Part shown: positions 49,477 through 57,662 of the stretch, piece after piece
How positions within the stretch are numbered: position 1 is the stretch's first letter
Layout of the letters: every line of letters begins with the position of its first letter
DNA from: an uncultured Lachnospiraceae bacterium
GTDB taxonomy: Bacteria > Bacillota > Clostridia > Lachnospirales > Lachnospiraceae
Direction: 5' to 3'
NCBI GenBank assembly: GCA_910586615.1
Contig: CAJUJP010000015.1
Coordinates: 1 to 64,000, forward strand
Length of the DNA: 64,000 nt
Program-made: the position numbers and the translations under genes
The notes under the pieces: generated by a model
The model's database searches: none
What the model was told of the DNA's origin: nothing
What the model saw: the letters and a program-made list of their open reading frames with translations, nothing else

Positions 49477-50913
49477 TTACAGATCATAATACATCTTAAA
49501 TTCTGCCGGATTCGGAATCTGCTCCATTTTCTTAAGTTCCGCCCGCTTGCGCGCCACCCAGACATCAATCAGTCTCTCCGGGAACACGCCGCCTCTGGTC
49601 AGATAATCATGGTCCTGCTCAAGCGCATCCAGCGCCTCTCCAAGAGATTTCGGCAGACCTTTGATCTTCTTCTGCTCCTCCTCGGACAATGTATACAGGT
49701 TAAAGTCATAAGGCCCCCACCCGTTTGCCTCCGGGTCGATCTGATTCTCAATACCGTCCAGTCCTGCCATCAGAATCGCCGCATAAGCATAGTACGGATT
49801 CGCCGTCGCATCCGGGTTGCGCAGTTCGAAACGCTTAGTCTCCGGTGTCTTGGCATAGGCCGGAATACGAATCACTGCACTGCGGTTCGAGGTGGCATAT
49901 CCCACTGTCACCGGTGCCTCAAATCCGGGTACAAGCCGCTTAAAGGAATTGGTTGACGGATTGGTAAATGCACACAGAGATCCGATATGCTTAAGCAGGC
50001 CGCCAATAAAATAATGAGCCGTGCGGCTTAAGCCCGAATATCCCTCTGCATCATAGAATAAAGGCTGTCCATCTTTCATTAACAGCATATGTACGTGCAG
50101 GCCGCTGCCTGCCTCCTGATAGATCGGCTTGGGCATGAAAGTAGCTGTCTTTCCTTCCTTTGCCGCCAGATTCTTGATAATATATTTGATGATCATGGTA
50201 TTGTCCGCCATAGCCGGCATATCCGCCAGTTCCACCTCGATCTCCATCTGTCCCGGACCGCCCACTTCATGATGATGGTATTTCACACGGATACCCCAGT
50301 CCTCCATCATCATACACATACGGCTTCGGAGATCATAGCCCACATCCTGCGGTGCCGCCACATGATAACCGCCCTTATAAGGCACTTCATAGCCATTGTT
50401 ACCCGGTTTATACTCATCCAGCGTACAGTTCCAGTCAGCCTGTCTGGTGTCCACACGGTAACCGCACTGCTGAGGAGACACTTCATACCGTGCCGTGTCA
50501 AACAGATAAAATTCAAACTCCGGCCCGATGATCATCTGATCTGCGATGCCGCTTTCTTTCATATATTCTACCGCACGCAGACTGACATTCTTCGGATACT
50601 GGTCAAAAGGCCTGTTCTCCCCTTTTCCGATGGTGCATACATTACCGCACATGGTCAGCGTGGGCACTGTCGCAAACGGATCCACATAAGCCGTATCCGG
50701 ATCCGGCAGAAATACCATATCGCTCTTCTCAATGGGCGCATACCCATAATTGGAGCCGTCAAAACCGATGCCGTATACAAATGTATCCTCACAAAACCGC
50801 TCAACCGGAATCGTGATATGACGCCACCGTCCGTCGATGTCCGTCATCTTGAAATCGATCATACGGATATTCTTCTCTTCACATAGTTTCAGAATTGCTT
50901 CACTTCTGTTCAT
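49477..50913 (-). CDS. glnA: Glutamine synthetase, type I
   Basis: Makes glutamine from glutamate, ammonia and ATP. At 478 residues it fits GSI. Motifs: GIGFDGSNYGYAPIEKSDM (beta-grasp part), IIGPEFEFYLFD with metal Glu residues, HHHEVGGPGQMEIEVE, the ATP-binding KPIYQEAGSGLHVHM, NPSTNSFKRLVPGFEAPV and RNPDATANPYYAYAA. A NLYTL segment near residue 410 corresponds to the NLYDL region whose Tyr is adenylylated in beta-type enzymes. The start at 50913 follows GGAG by nine bases. A promoter with extended -10 box lies upstream. Whether the Tyr is modified here is unknown; most Firmicutes lack that control. Confidence 0.95.
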   Translation of the reverse strand: MNRSEAILKLCEEKNIRMIDFKMTDIDGRWRHITIPVERFCEDTFVYGIGFDGSNYGYAPIEKSDMVFLPDPDTAYVDPFATVPTLTMCGNVCTIGKGENRPFDQYPKNVSLRAVEYMKESGIADQMIIGPEFEFYLFDTARYEVSPQQCGYRVDTRQADWNCTLDEYKPGNNGYEVPYKGGYHVAAPQDVGYDLRSRMCMMMEDWGIRVKYHHHEVGGPGQMEIEVELADMPAMADNTMIIKYIIKNLAAKEGKTATFMPKPIYQEAGSGLHVHMLLMKDGQPLFYDAEGYSGLSRTAHYFIGGLLKHIGSLCAFTNPSTNSFKRLVPGFEAPVTVGYATSNRSAVIRIPAYAKTPETKRFELRNPDATANPYYAYAAILMAGLDGIENQIDPEANGWGPYDFNLYTLSEEEQKKIKGLPKSLGEALDALEQDHDYLTRGGVFPERLIDVWVARKRAELKKMEQIPNPAEFKMYYDL

Positions 50914-50952
50914 AACCCCCTGCTCCTTTCGAATTATCCCTTTATGTACCTC

Positions 50953-50977
50953 TGTCAAAAGACAATTTATTATAGCA
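50953..50977 (-). promoter_or_regulatory. Promoter and dyad of glnA
   Basis: On the minus strand TGC-TATAAT (50969-50977) is an extended -10 box with no good -35 box. Right after it lies TGTC-tttt-GACA (50953-50964), a short inverted repeat that could bind a repressor; it does not fit the GlnR consensus spacing. Confidence 0.5.
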
Positions 50978-51021
50978 TATAAGGGGTCTGCCGCACTATT
51001 ATTTTTTTCGTTTTCTTTTTG

Positions 51022-51810
51022 TCATAATCCCATCTTCCCTAAAATCCCGTCCACACTTACCCCCGGATGTGTCAGATACAACCGGCAGATCTGTTCCGCC
51101 AGTTCCTCACTGATCCCGTTCTTTGCCGCAATCTCTTTTACTGACAGTCTCCTGTCTGTATCCCGCATTACACCCCGGACGATCCGACCCATATCCAGAG
51201 AAAATATCTCCTGTTCCGGCACTGCTTTCTCTGCATCTGCTGACCGGTCATCCGCCGCCCCTTTCTCCGTCTGCATACATGTGCGCTCCATTCCGTCCGC
51301 TTCACTCCTGCTTATGTGTCCCCTGACGGTTTTTCCCTCTCCGGCCGTGTGCGGGATCTCCACCTTTTTTACCCGACAGGAATCGTCATCTCCCACTTCC
51401 AGCACAGCAAAAGTAATGGGCTGTGTAAACCGCCTGGGCCCGCAGCTTCCGGGATTCAGATAAAGTCTTCCGTCCTCGTACTTTTCCTCATATTTGTGGG
51501 AATGGCCATAGATGATGATATCCGCATTGCCCGTGTCTTCCTTCTCTTTCGGAATATGTTTTTTGTTATGAACCATAAAAAACTGAATGCCGTAAAGGTT
51601 CAGGACAAGGTTCTCCGGAAGATCCTTTGCCCATTCCTTATCATTGTTGCCCCGGACCACATGAACCGGTGCAATCTGTTCAAGTGCATTCAAAATTTTA
51701 AGGCTGTTAATGTCCCCGCCATGCAGGATCACATCACAGCCTGTTAAAATCTCTGTCACCTCCGGCCGCAGAAGGCCATGGGTATCCGAAATAATTCCTA
51801 TCTTATGCAT
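51022..51810 (-). CDS. YfcE-type metallophosphoesterase with C-terminal extension
   Basis: A 262-residue protein. Residues 1-155 are a complete YfcE/MJ0936-like phosphodiesterase: GIISDTHG, VILHGGDI, VVRGNND, and YGHSHKYEE, with LNPGSCGPRR near the end. The normal family length is about 155-180. The extra 105 residues hold a charged linker (about 165-205) and then a helical module (RLSVKEIAAKNGISEELAEQI, about 225-245) that looks like a helix-turn-helix. The ATG at 51810 has GGAG six bases upstream. It is cytoplasmic. The substrate is unknown; the extension could bind nucleic acid or a partner. Confidence 0.88.
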   Translation of the reverse strand: MHKIGIISDTHGLLRPEVTEILTGCDVILHGGDINSLKILNALEQIAPVHVVRGNNDKEWAKDLPENLVLNLYGIQFFMVHNKKHIPKEKEDTGNADIIIYGHSHKYEEKYEDGRLYLNPGSCGPRRFTQPITFAVLEVGDDDSCRVKKVEIPHTAGEGKTVRGHISRSEADGMERTCMQTEKGAADDRSADAEKAVPEQEIFSLDMGRIVRGVMRDTDRRLSVKEIAAKNGISEELAEQICRLYLTHPGVSVDGILGKMGL

Positions 51811-51857
51811 CACTTTCTCCATCGGACAGTCAGATATGTCCACCTATCACGAGTTCC

Positions 51858-52493
51858 TTAAAATTTCATGCTGTTTACGGCATCTTCCATACCGTCACAC
51901 CTGTCCTGATTAATTTCTCTGATCACTCTGCAAGGATTACCCACCGCCACACAATGCGCAGGAATGTCCTTAGTCACAACACTTCCGGCTCCGATCACTG
52001 TTCCATCCCCGATGGTGACGCCCGGCAGAATGATCACCCCTCCACCGATCCAGCATCCATCCCCGATCTTAACCGGAAGGGCATATGTCCTGCAAAAATA
52101 TTCACCGTTCTCAGGATTCCATCCTGGTGTAAGACGCTCCGCCAGCTCGACCGGATGTGTCGCTGTATAAATCTGCACATTGGATGCGATCAGCACATTG
52201 CTCCCGACCTGAATCCTGTTGCAGTCCACAAAAGTACAATTCATGTTAACGGAAACATTGTCACCGATATAAATGTTCCTTCCATAATCACACAAAAAAG
52301 GCGTTCCCACCGAAACATTATTTCCCATCCCACCGAACATTTTCCGCAGAATCTCTGTTTTCTCAGGTTTCTGTTCATATGAGAGACTGTTGTATGCCGT
52401 CAAAAGCTCTCTTGCCCTTCGCTTAAATTCCAGAAAGATCTCATCATGGCAGTTATAGTTCAAACCCGCCAGACACTTTTCCAGTTCATTCAT
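51858..52493 (-). CDS. Sugar O-acetyltransferase (Maa/LacA family)
   Basis: A 211-residue hexapeptide-repeat acetyltransferase. The N-terminal Mac domain (about 5-55), then left-handed beta-helix repeats (NIYIGDNVSVNMNCTFVD, IGDGCWIGGGVIILPG, IGDGTVIGAGSVVTKDIP), with the catalytic His in YTATHPVE near residue 113. It moves acetyl from acetyl-CoA to a sugar hydroxyl such as maltose or a galactoside. The C-terminus has about 15 extra residues. It is on the minus strand 112 bases downstream of pdaA; copy B of the 29-bp repeat lies in the gap. Confidence 0.92.
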   Translation of the reverse strand: MNELEKCLAGLNYNCHDEIFLEFKRRARELLTAYNSLSYEQKPEKTEILRKMFGGMGNNVSVGTPFLCDYGRNIYIGDNVSVNMNCTFVDCNRIQVGSNVLIASNVQIYTATHPVELAERLTPGWNPENGEYFCRTYALPVKIGDGCWIGGGVIILPGVTIGDGTVIGAGSVVTKDIPAHCVAVGNPCRVIREINQDRCDGMEDAVNSMKF

Positions 52494-52522
52494 TGTTATA
52501 TGCCGTCCTTTTCGTTTACATT

Positions 52523-52551
52523 AATCCCCATGCATATTGCAAGCCTGCTTG
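52523..52551. repeat. 29-bp intergenic repeat, copy B
   Basis: Counterpart of the sequence at 49364-49392. It includes a CAAGC-AG-GCTTG mini-palindrome on the minus strand that is partly lost in copy A. Confidence 0.6.
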
Positions 52552-52605
52552 ATATCCCCCGGGCTGTCCTGGCGGGGCATGAGTATTTGTTCTGATTTTC
52601 ACAGG

Positions 52606-53688
52606 TCAGCCCTCTGTCAGATCCGACAAGGGCTTAAAAGTGTAGCCCATCTCTTCCCATCTGCCCAAAAGTTCATCCAGAATTTCTCCGTTGGTTGACG
52701 AAGTATTATGCAAAAGTACGATTGCTCCCGGATGTACCCGCGTTGTCAGCTTGTCAAATGCCTCTTTATGGCCGGGCTGGTTGTCCTGGTCCCAGTCCAC
52801 ATATGCGAGACTCCAGAATATTGTCTTATATCCCAATTCACAGGCTATTTTCAGATTGTCCACATTGCATTTTCCCTGAGGCGGACGGTAATACGCCGAA
52901 AGTTCCTTACCCGTAATTTCATGGAACAGATCCGCCACATCATCCATTTCTTTCTGAAAAGTCTCCCTGTCGGAAATCGTGGGCATATCCAGATGATGGT
53001 AGGTATGGTTTCCCACCGTATGACCTTCCTCTACCATACGCTTTACCAGTTCAGGGGCTGTTTCCAGAAAATGCCCCACCACAAAAAAGGTCGCTTTCAC
53101 ATCATGTTTCTCCAAGGCATCCAGAATCGGTTCTGTATTGCCGTTCTCATAGCCGCAGTCAAAGGTAAGATAGATCACCTTTTCACTGTCATCTCCCACA
53201 TAATAGGCATCATACCATGCCAGATCTTCCGGTTTCGCATTTCCTCCGGGCTGTGTTCCAGCCTCCCCGAAGGAAAGTCCCCAATCCTCCGAAGTCAATT
53301 CCAGTTCAAAACCATCAGGAACCTCTTTTATGCCGGTTTTGTCTGAACCATGATCTGATTGTCCGGTTCTGTTCCCGTCAGATTGTATCTCATTCCGTAT
53401 TTGTATCTTCTCAGAGGTCTGCTGTGTCTCCCTCACTTCATCCTTCAGCCGATTGTCTGCCTTACGTTGTGTTTCGTCCGCCTCAACCCGCTTTTCCAAG
53501 ACCACATCCACGGCCTTATCCTGCATATCCTCCACCGCCGGTTCTTCCACGCTTTGTAATGTGTTTCCACACCCCGGCAAGATCGCTGTCACGGCAACTA
53601 TGACCAGGACAGTCAATGCAGTAATCGCCTTCCTTTCACTGTTATTCCTGCCCATACTCTTTTTTCCAATGTTCGTTTTGCTTCTCAT
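52606..53688 (-). CDS. pdaA: Polysaccharide deacetylase lipoprotein, PdaA-like
   Basis: A 360-residue predicted lipoprotein: a helix at about 20-38 ends in the lipobox ILPGC. A charged linker (about 45-125) leads to a NodB deacetylase domain (about 150-350) with LTFDCGYENGNT, GNHTYHHLD (metal His pair), YYRPPQGKCN and VLLHNTSS. The FDCGYENG start and the overall match fit PdaA, the N-acetylmuramic acid deacetylase that prepares muramic-delta-lactam for the spore cortex. GGAG stands nine bases before the ATG. It lies downstream of vanY; four TGATGCA boxes are in the gap. Other NodB deacetylases cannot be fully excluded. Confidence 0.85.
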   Translation of the reverse strand: MRSKTNIGKKSMGRNNSERKAITALTVLVIVAVTAILPGCGNTLQSVEEPAVEDMQDKAVDVVLEKRVEADETQRKADNRLKDEVRETQQTSEKIQIRNEIQSDGNRTGQSDHGSDKTGIKEVPDGFELELTSEDWGLSFGEAGTQPGGNAKPEDLAWYDAYYVGDDSEKVIYLTFDCGYENGNTEPILDALEKHDVKATFFVVGHFLETAPELVKRMVEEGHTVGNHTYHHLDMPTISDRETFQKEMDDVADLFHEITGKELSAYYRPPQGKCNVDNLKIACELGYKTIFWSLAYVDWDQDNQPGHKEAFDKLTTRVHPGAIVLLHNTSSTNGEILDELLGRWEEMGYTFKPLSDLTEG

Positions 53689-53894
53689 GATGTAATTCTC
53701 CTGCTTCTGATGTATTTTATCACAGCTTCTTTTATCCTGCCTTCACGATTCCGCCCCGCGAAATCTCTAATCTGTGCGGAAAATGCCCGATTCTGTTTCA
53801 CGAAATTTCTAAATCCGCGCACCATGTTCCGGCAATTCCGTCCTTTCATTACACCGGCATATAAACACTCTGCTGTATTATGATAAAATACGAC

Positions 53895-53934
53895 TGCATC
53901 AGAATTGCATCATATATGCATCAAAGTTGCATCA
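53895..53934. repeat. Four TGATGCA boxes with 11-bp period
   Basis: TGCATCA on the plus strand starts at 53895, 53906, 53917 and 53928, so every copy is exactly 11 bp from the next. The last copy includes the vanY stop codon. The spacing puts all boxes on the same face of the helix, as in iterons for a cooperative DNA-binding protein. Confidence 0.7.
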
Positions 53935-54861
53935 TCCGTTCGTATCAGCCGATTCGAGATACTCTTCCAGACAAATACCTCTCTCGTATATTTCTGCCGC
54001 CGCCCCGGTTCCCACATAACGGTAATGCCAGGGTTCGTTGGCCACGCCCGTGATTTCTGTCTTATCGGATGGATACCTGTTGATAAACCCGTACAAATGC
54101 GCATGATCTTTTAACCATGCATATACTTCTGTCCTCCCGGAGCGTATTTTGTCTGCGTTGATGTCAACTGCAAGCCCAAGCTCATGTTCGCTGGTGCCGG
54201 GAACCGCCACCCACAGTTCTGTCTCCATCTTCGCTTCCTCTGCAGACATTCCATCCGCCTGATACCCCTGTATTCTGTCGTCATAAATTTCTTCCTGTTC
54301 CTGTCTTGTCCGATAGCCGCTTCGCACAACAGGATAAATACCCTCTGCCCTTGCATCGTCAAACATCTTCTGCAGATGCGGGTAAATCCGCTTGTCCACC
54401 CGTTCTCCGTTAGTCAGTTCAACGATCTCTATGTCCACCCTCTCCGGCAGAGGATTCCATTTATTTACCAGAGTAAGCTTCCATTCCTCCCCGATACTGT
54501 CCGTCGTTCTATCCGAATACTCTGATTCGTCCCATGAACTGTCCGATATCCTGCCCGGATACTCTGATTCGTCCCATGAACTGTCCGACACCCCGGAAAG
54601 CATTGCTGCGTTACGCTGAACCTGTGCCGTTTCATGGCCCGAATTTCTCCATTCATCCGCCGCATACGCTATCCTGCGCTGAATTGCCCTAAAACCGGCA
54701 TCTACTGCGCCATCTCTGCTTCCGGAAATCCCGATGCAAAGCATAATGATCAAAATACAGACAAATATGAAGAAATTCAGGAATAATTGTATTCTTTTCT
54801 TTCCTCTCCTTTTTCTGCCCCGTCCGCCTCTCTTTTTTGTCCGTGAAATATTCTGATCCAT
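53932..54861 (-). CDS. D-alanyl-D-alanine carboxypeptidase, VanY type (M15B)
   Basis: A 309-residue membrane-anchored peptidase that trims the last D-Ala from wall peptides. A very basic N-terminus (RGGRGRKRRGKKR) precedes one helix (about 24-44). A linker with a repeated DSSWDESEY motif (about 85-125) comes before the catalytic domain (about 140-295): SGYRTRQEQEEIY, the zinc site SEHELGLAVDIN and EPWHYRY. The ATG at 54861 has GGAGG eight bases before it. It lies upstream of pdaA on the same strand. Confidence 0.92.
   Translation of the reverse strand: MDQNISRTKKRGGRGRKRRGKKRIQLFLNFFIFVCILIIMLCIGISGSRDGAVDAGFRAIQRRIAYAADEWRNSGHETAQVQRNAAMLSGVSDSSWDESEYPGRISDSSWDESEYSDRTTDSIGEEWKLTLVNKWNPLPERVDIEIVELTNGERVDKRIYPHLQKMFDDARAEGIYPVVRSGYRTRQEQEEIYDDRIQGYQADGMSAEEAKMETELWVAVPGTSEHELGLAVDINADKIRSGRTEVYAWLKDHAHLYGFINRYPSDKTEITGVANEPWHYRYVGTGAAAEIYERGICLEEYLESADTNG
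54521..54604 (-). repeat. 42-bp in-frame duplication in vanY
   Basis: TCTGATTCGTCCCATGAACT occurs at 54521 and again 42 bases later, at 54563, giving two copies of a 14-residue acidic unit with DSSWDESEY in the linker. Confidence 0.85.
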
Positions 54862-55031
54862 ATATCCGCCCTCCAGCTTTGATATCAATATTATATCAAC
54901 TGAAGACGCGTCGTTTTTAATTATATTCTTACTTATTTCTCAATTCTTTCTTGAGAAAATATTAGGAATTTCTTAATCATGCCATTTATAATCATTATCT
55001 ATATAAATCCGGTGAATAACCGTGTTGTCGT

Positions 55032-55685
55032 TCACCTTTTTTCGATCATAATTCTCTCCGCCGTTTTCAGGCAATAACAGGTTCCCTGATAATATCCTGC
55101 TTCGTACAGCTTCACCACAATCTCCCGCATCCGCATATCCAGTCTGTGATAACAGACTATGTTCTCCCATGGAAGTCCTGAGATATATTCCTGCTGGCGT
55201 TCGTTCAGCACCTCCACTGCCTCTGCCAGCTTCTCCGGTTCGCTCCGGCTCCACCAGCCGAAATCACAGGAAATGTATACTTCGTTTTCACCGTTTCTTT
55301 CACAGAGCTTACCCAGAAAAAGCTTCAAAGCGCCATCCTGCGTCTCGTTATAAAATTTTTCTTTAAAGCAGATGGACCGGGCACGATCCCCGCCGGACGA
55401 TGCAAGCCGGAAGCTGGTTCTGCCGTACTTATCCCGTTCCATCCTGTATTCCGCTTTCCCCTGTTCTTTGCCGCTGCCCGGCTCTTTCGTAAGTATGACC
55501 CCGGTCTCAAGCAGATGTTTCCAGACTGCACCGCGCACCCGTTCCGGGGGCGTGGGATATGTCAGTTTCTCGCCGATCTGCTTTACGGTATAGCCTAAAT
55601 CTGCCAGATGACGGATGGCACCGCCGCTGGCAGCTTCAAAAGCAAAGTCGGATAATGCAATTTTGAAAAAATCCTGTTCTGACAT
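55032..55685 (-). CDS. Conserved protein of unknown function
   Basis: A 217-residue soluble protein that I do not recognise. The N-terminal 90 residues look like a winged-helix-type region (GAIRHLADLGYTVKQIGEKL, VRGAVWKHLLETGVI). The middle holds beta strands with basic residues (YGRTSFRLASSGGDRARSI), then helices and a VYISCDFGWWSRSE segment. The last 30 residues have two Cys. The start at 55685 follows AGGAAGG by eight bases; the longer frame up to 55847 has no ribosome site. No operon partner is evident: vanY starts 170 bases downstream and DUF1667 ends 200 bases upstream. Confidence 0.7.
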   Translation of the reverse strand: MSEQDFFKIALSDFAFEAASGGAIRHLADLGYTVKQIGEKLTYPTPPERVRGAVWKHLLETGVILTKEPGSGKEQGKAEYRMERDKYGRTSFRLASSGGDRARSICFKEKFYNETQDGALKLFLGKLCERNGENEVYISCDFGWWSRSEPEKLAEAVEVLNERQQEYISGLPWENIVCYHRLDMRMREIVVKLYEAGYYQGTCYCLKTAERIMIEKR

Positions 55686-55832
55686 CAGCCTTGCCTTCCT
55701 TCGGTAAATGCATTTACCGCCATCCATCAAACAATTTTCCGTCACGTTACGAACATTCTGCCGATCAGACCGATATATGCCAACCCGGACTGCAGTTCCG
55801 CTGCTGCACTGACACACTTTATTCCACCTGGC

Positions 55833-55901
55833 CATTCGTCCGGTCACGCATGTATCAGTCCATGGCCGTTCGCCCGGTCACGCATGTATCAGTCCATGGC
55901 C
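55833..55901. repeat. 34-bp tandem duplication at the DUF1667 stop
   Basis: CGGTCACGCATGTATCAGTC plus CATGGCC occurs at 55841 and again at 55875. The upstream copy contains the DUF1667 stop codon, so the 3' end of the gene was duplicated into the trailer. Confidence 0.8.
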
Positions 55902-56260
55902 GCGCCCACATTTCTGGTTGCAACAATATCCACGCCGGTGCCTGCCACATCAGAAACGATCACATCCCCGACATGAACCGGTGCCTGCACTTCCACGTCC
56001 TTGAGTGCCTTAACGCAATCGAAGATTTTTTCTTTCGGGATATCCTGCTTCGTCTTGACGGATACCATATCCGCCGCACCGCCTGTCACCCGTACCGTCG
56101 AAGTCACGATTCTGGTCGGATTCGTGACTTCCTTTCGCCCATAGGCATCTCCCCGCGGGCATGTGTTACCGCTTATACTGACCACTTCATTCCCTTCCAT
56201 CTCGATGGTAAGGGCACATCCCATGGGGCAGTTGATACATGTTAAATTTCTGGTTTCCAT
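55889..56260 (-). CDS. DUF1667 family protein (COG3862)
   Basis: A 123-residue protein of the DUF1667 family. The N-terminal CINCPMGC motif with a fourth Cys in NTCPRGDAYG suggests an iron-sulfur or metal site. The rest (VSVKTKQDIPKEKIFDCVKAL) is the conserved family domain. Members are regularly encoded after the FAD/NAD oxidoreductase and glycerol-3-phosphate dehydrogenase, as here. It may shuttle electrons from the dehydrogenase, but the role has not been shown to my knowledge. GAGGA precedes the ATG at 56260; the gene starts 27 bases after its neighbour. Confidence 0.9.
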   Translation of the reverse strand: METRNLTCINCPMGCALTIEMEGNEVVSISGNTCPRGDAYGRKEVTNPTRIVTSTVRVTGGAADMVSVKTKQDIPKEKIFDCVKALKDVEVQAPVHVGDVIVSDVAGTGVDIVATRNVGAAMD

Positions 56261-56286
56261 ATCGTCCTCATTTCTATGCACAAAAT

Positions 56287-57621
56287 CTATCCTTCCTCGA
56301 TCCTGAACGTGACCGCCGCCAGATCCGGATACTGCAGGAACTGTTCCTTCGTCAGCCTCACTTCCTCCATCTCGCCCGGCGCAAACACCTGCTTTTTCCT
56401 GTGCACCACTCTCTCATCATCGAAATAGACACTGATAAAACAGTTCTTATACACGCCGCCGACCCGGAAACGCACCGTCAGCTTCTCGTCCATGTGTGAA
56501 ACGCGGATCGTCGAGGGAACCGTATAGCGGACGCCGGACGTGGCGATCAGCGGGACTGCCGACTCCGCATATGCTATTCCTGATTCCACAGTCTTCTCAT
56601 CTGTCGGCTTCACTGTACTCTTATCCGCCGCTTCGGATTCCACATCGGCCGCCGCTTTCACATACGCAGCCGCATTCCTGCCGGCCGCCGCGGCTTCCTC
56701 TGACACATAATCCACAAGATCATGCACATGAAGCACATTGCCGCAGGCAAAGACGCCGTCCAGATTCGTCTCAAGACTCTCGTTCACACTCGGGCCGGAA
56801 GTAACCGGATTAATCGCAACACCCATACCGCGGGAAAGCTCGTTTTCCGGAATCAGTCCTACGGATAGTAAAAGCGTGTCGCAGTCATAATATTCTTCTG
56901 TTCCCGGAATCGGCTTATTCTTCTCGTCCACTCGGGCCAGTGTCACACCCTCTACCCGTTCTTTTCCTTTAATATCCACCACCGTATGGCTCAGCTTCAG
57001 AGGAATGCCGTAGTCGTCCAGACACTGCACGATATTTCTTTTCAATCCGCCCGAATAAGGCATAAGTTCCGCCACGACCTTGACTTTAGCGCCCTCCAGC
57101 GTCATCCTTCTGGCCATGATCAATCCGATATCGCCGGAACCGAGGATGACCACCTCTCTGCCGGGCATATATCCTTCCATGTTGACCAGTCTCTGCGCAG
57201 TACCGGCAGAATAGATGCCCGCCGGACGATAGCCCGGTATGTTGAGTGCGCCTCTGGGTCTCTCCCGGCAGCCCATGGCAAGGATCACCGCCTCCGCACG
57301 GATCACGAACAGACCATCCTCCCGGTTCATCGCCGTCACGGTCTTATCCTGTCCGATCTCCATAACCATCGTATTGAGCTTATATGCAATCTGCAGTTCC
57401 TCGACCTGCCTGATAAACCTGTCGGCATACTCCGGTCCCGTCAGTTCCTCCTTAAAAGTATGCAGTCCGAAACCATTGTGAATACACTGATTCAGAATGC
57501 CGCCCAGTTCTTTATCCCTCTCCAGAATCAAAATACTTTCTATTCCGCTTTGTCTGGCGGAAACGGCAGCCGCAAGACCTGCCGGACCTCCGCCGATAAT
57601 TACAATATCATAGTCTTTCAT
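56287..57621 (-). CDS. FAD/NAD(P)-dependent oxidoreductase of the glycerol operon
   Basis: A 444-residue pyridine-nucleotide-disulfide-type flavoprotein. FAD site DIVIIGGGPAGLAAAVSARQ at the start, the NAD site VVILGSGDIGLIMARRM near residue 155, and the second FAD motif GVFACGNVLHVHDLVDYVS near 295. No redox-active CxxC pair is seen, so it is not a thioredoxin-reductase type. A linker (about 320-350) and a C-terminal beta domain follow. It sits between the glycerol-3-phosphate dehydrogenase and DUF1667, an order conserved in Firmicutes, and probably takes electrons from the dehydrogenase. Confidence 0.93.
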   Translation of the reverse strand: MKDYDIVIIGGGPAGLAAAVSARQSGIESILILERDKELGGILNQCIHNGFGLHTFKEELTGPEYADRFIRQVEELQIAYKLNTMVMEIGQDKTVTAMNREDGLFVIRAEAVILAMGCRERPRGALNIPGYRPAGIYSAGTAQRLVNMEGYMPGREVVILGSGDIGLIMARRMTLEGAKVKVVAELMPYSGGLKRNIVQCLDDYGIPLKLSHTVVDIKGKERVEGVTLARVDEKNKPIPGTEEYYDCDTLLLSVGLIPENELSRGMGVAINPVTSGPSVNESLETNLDGVFACGNVLHVHDLVDYVSEEAAAAGRNAAAYVKAAADVESEAADKSTVKPTDEKTVESGIAYAESAVPLIATSGVRYTVPSTIRVSHMDEKLTVRFRVGGVYKNCFISVYFDDERVVHRKKQVFAPGEMEEVRLTKEQFLQYPDLAAVTFRIEEG

Positions 57622-57662
57622 ACTGTCCTCGTTTCTACTCTTCCCATCTAATGGCTGCTATA

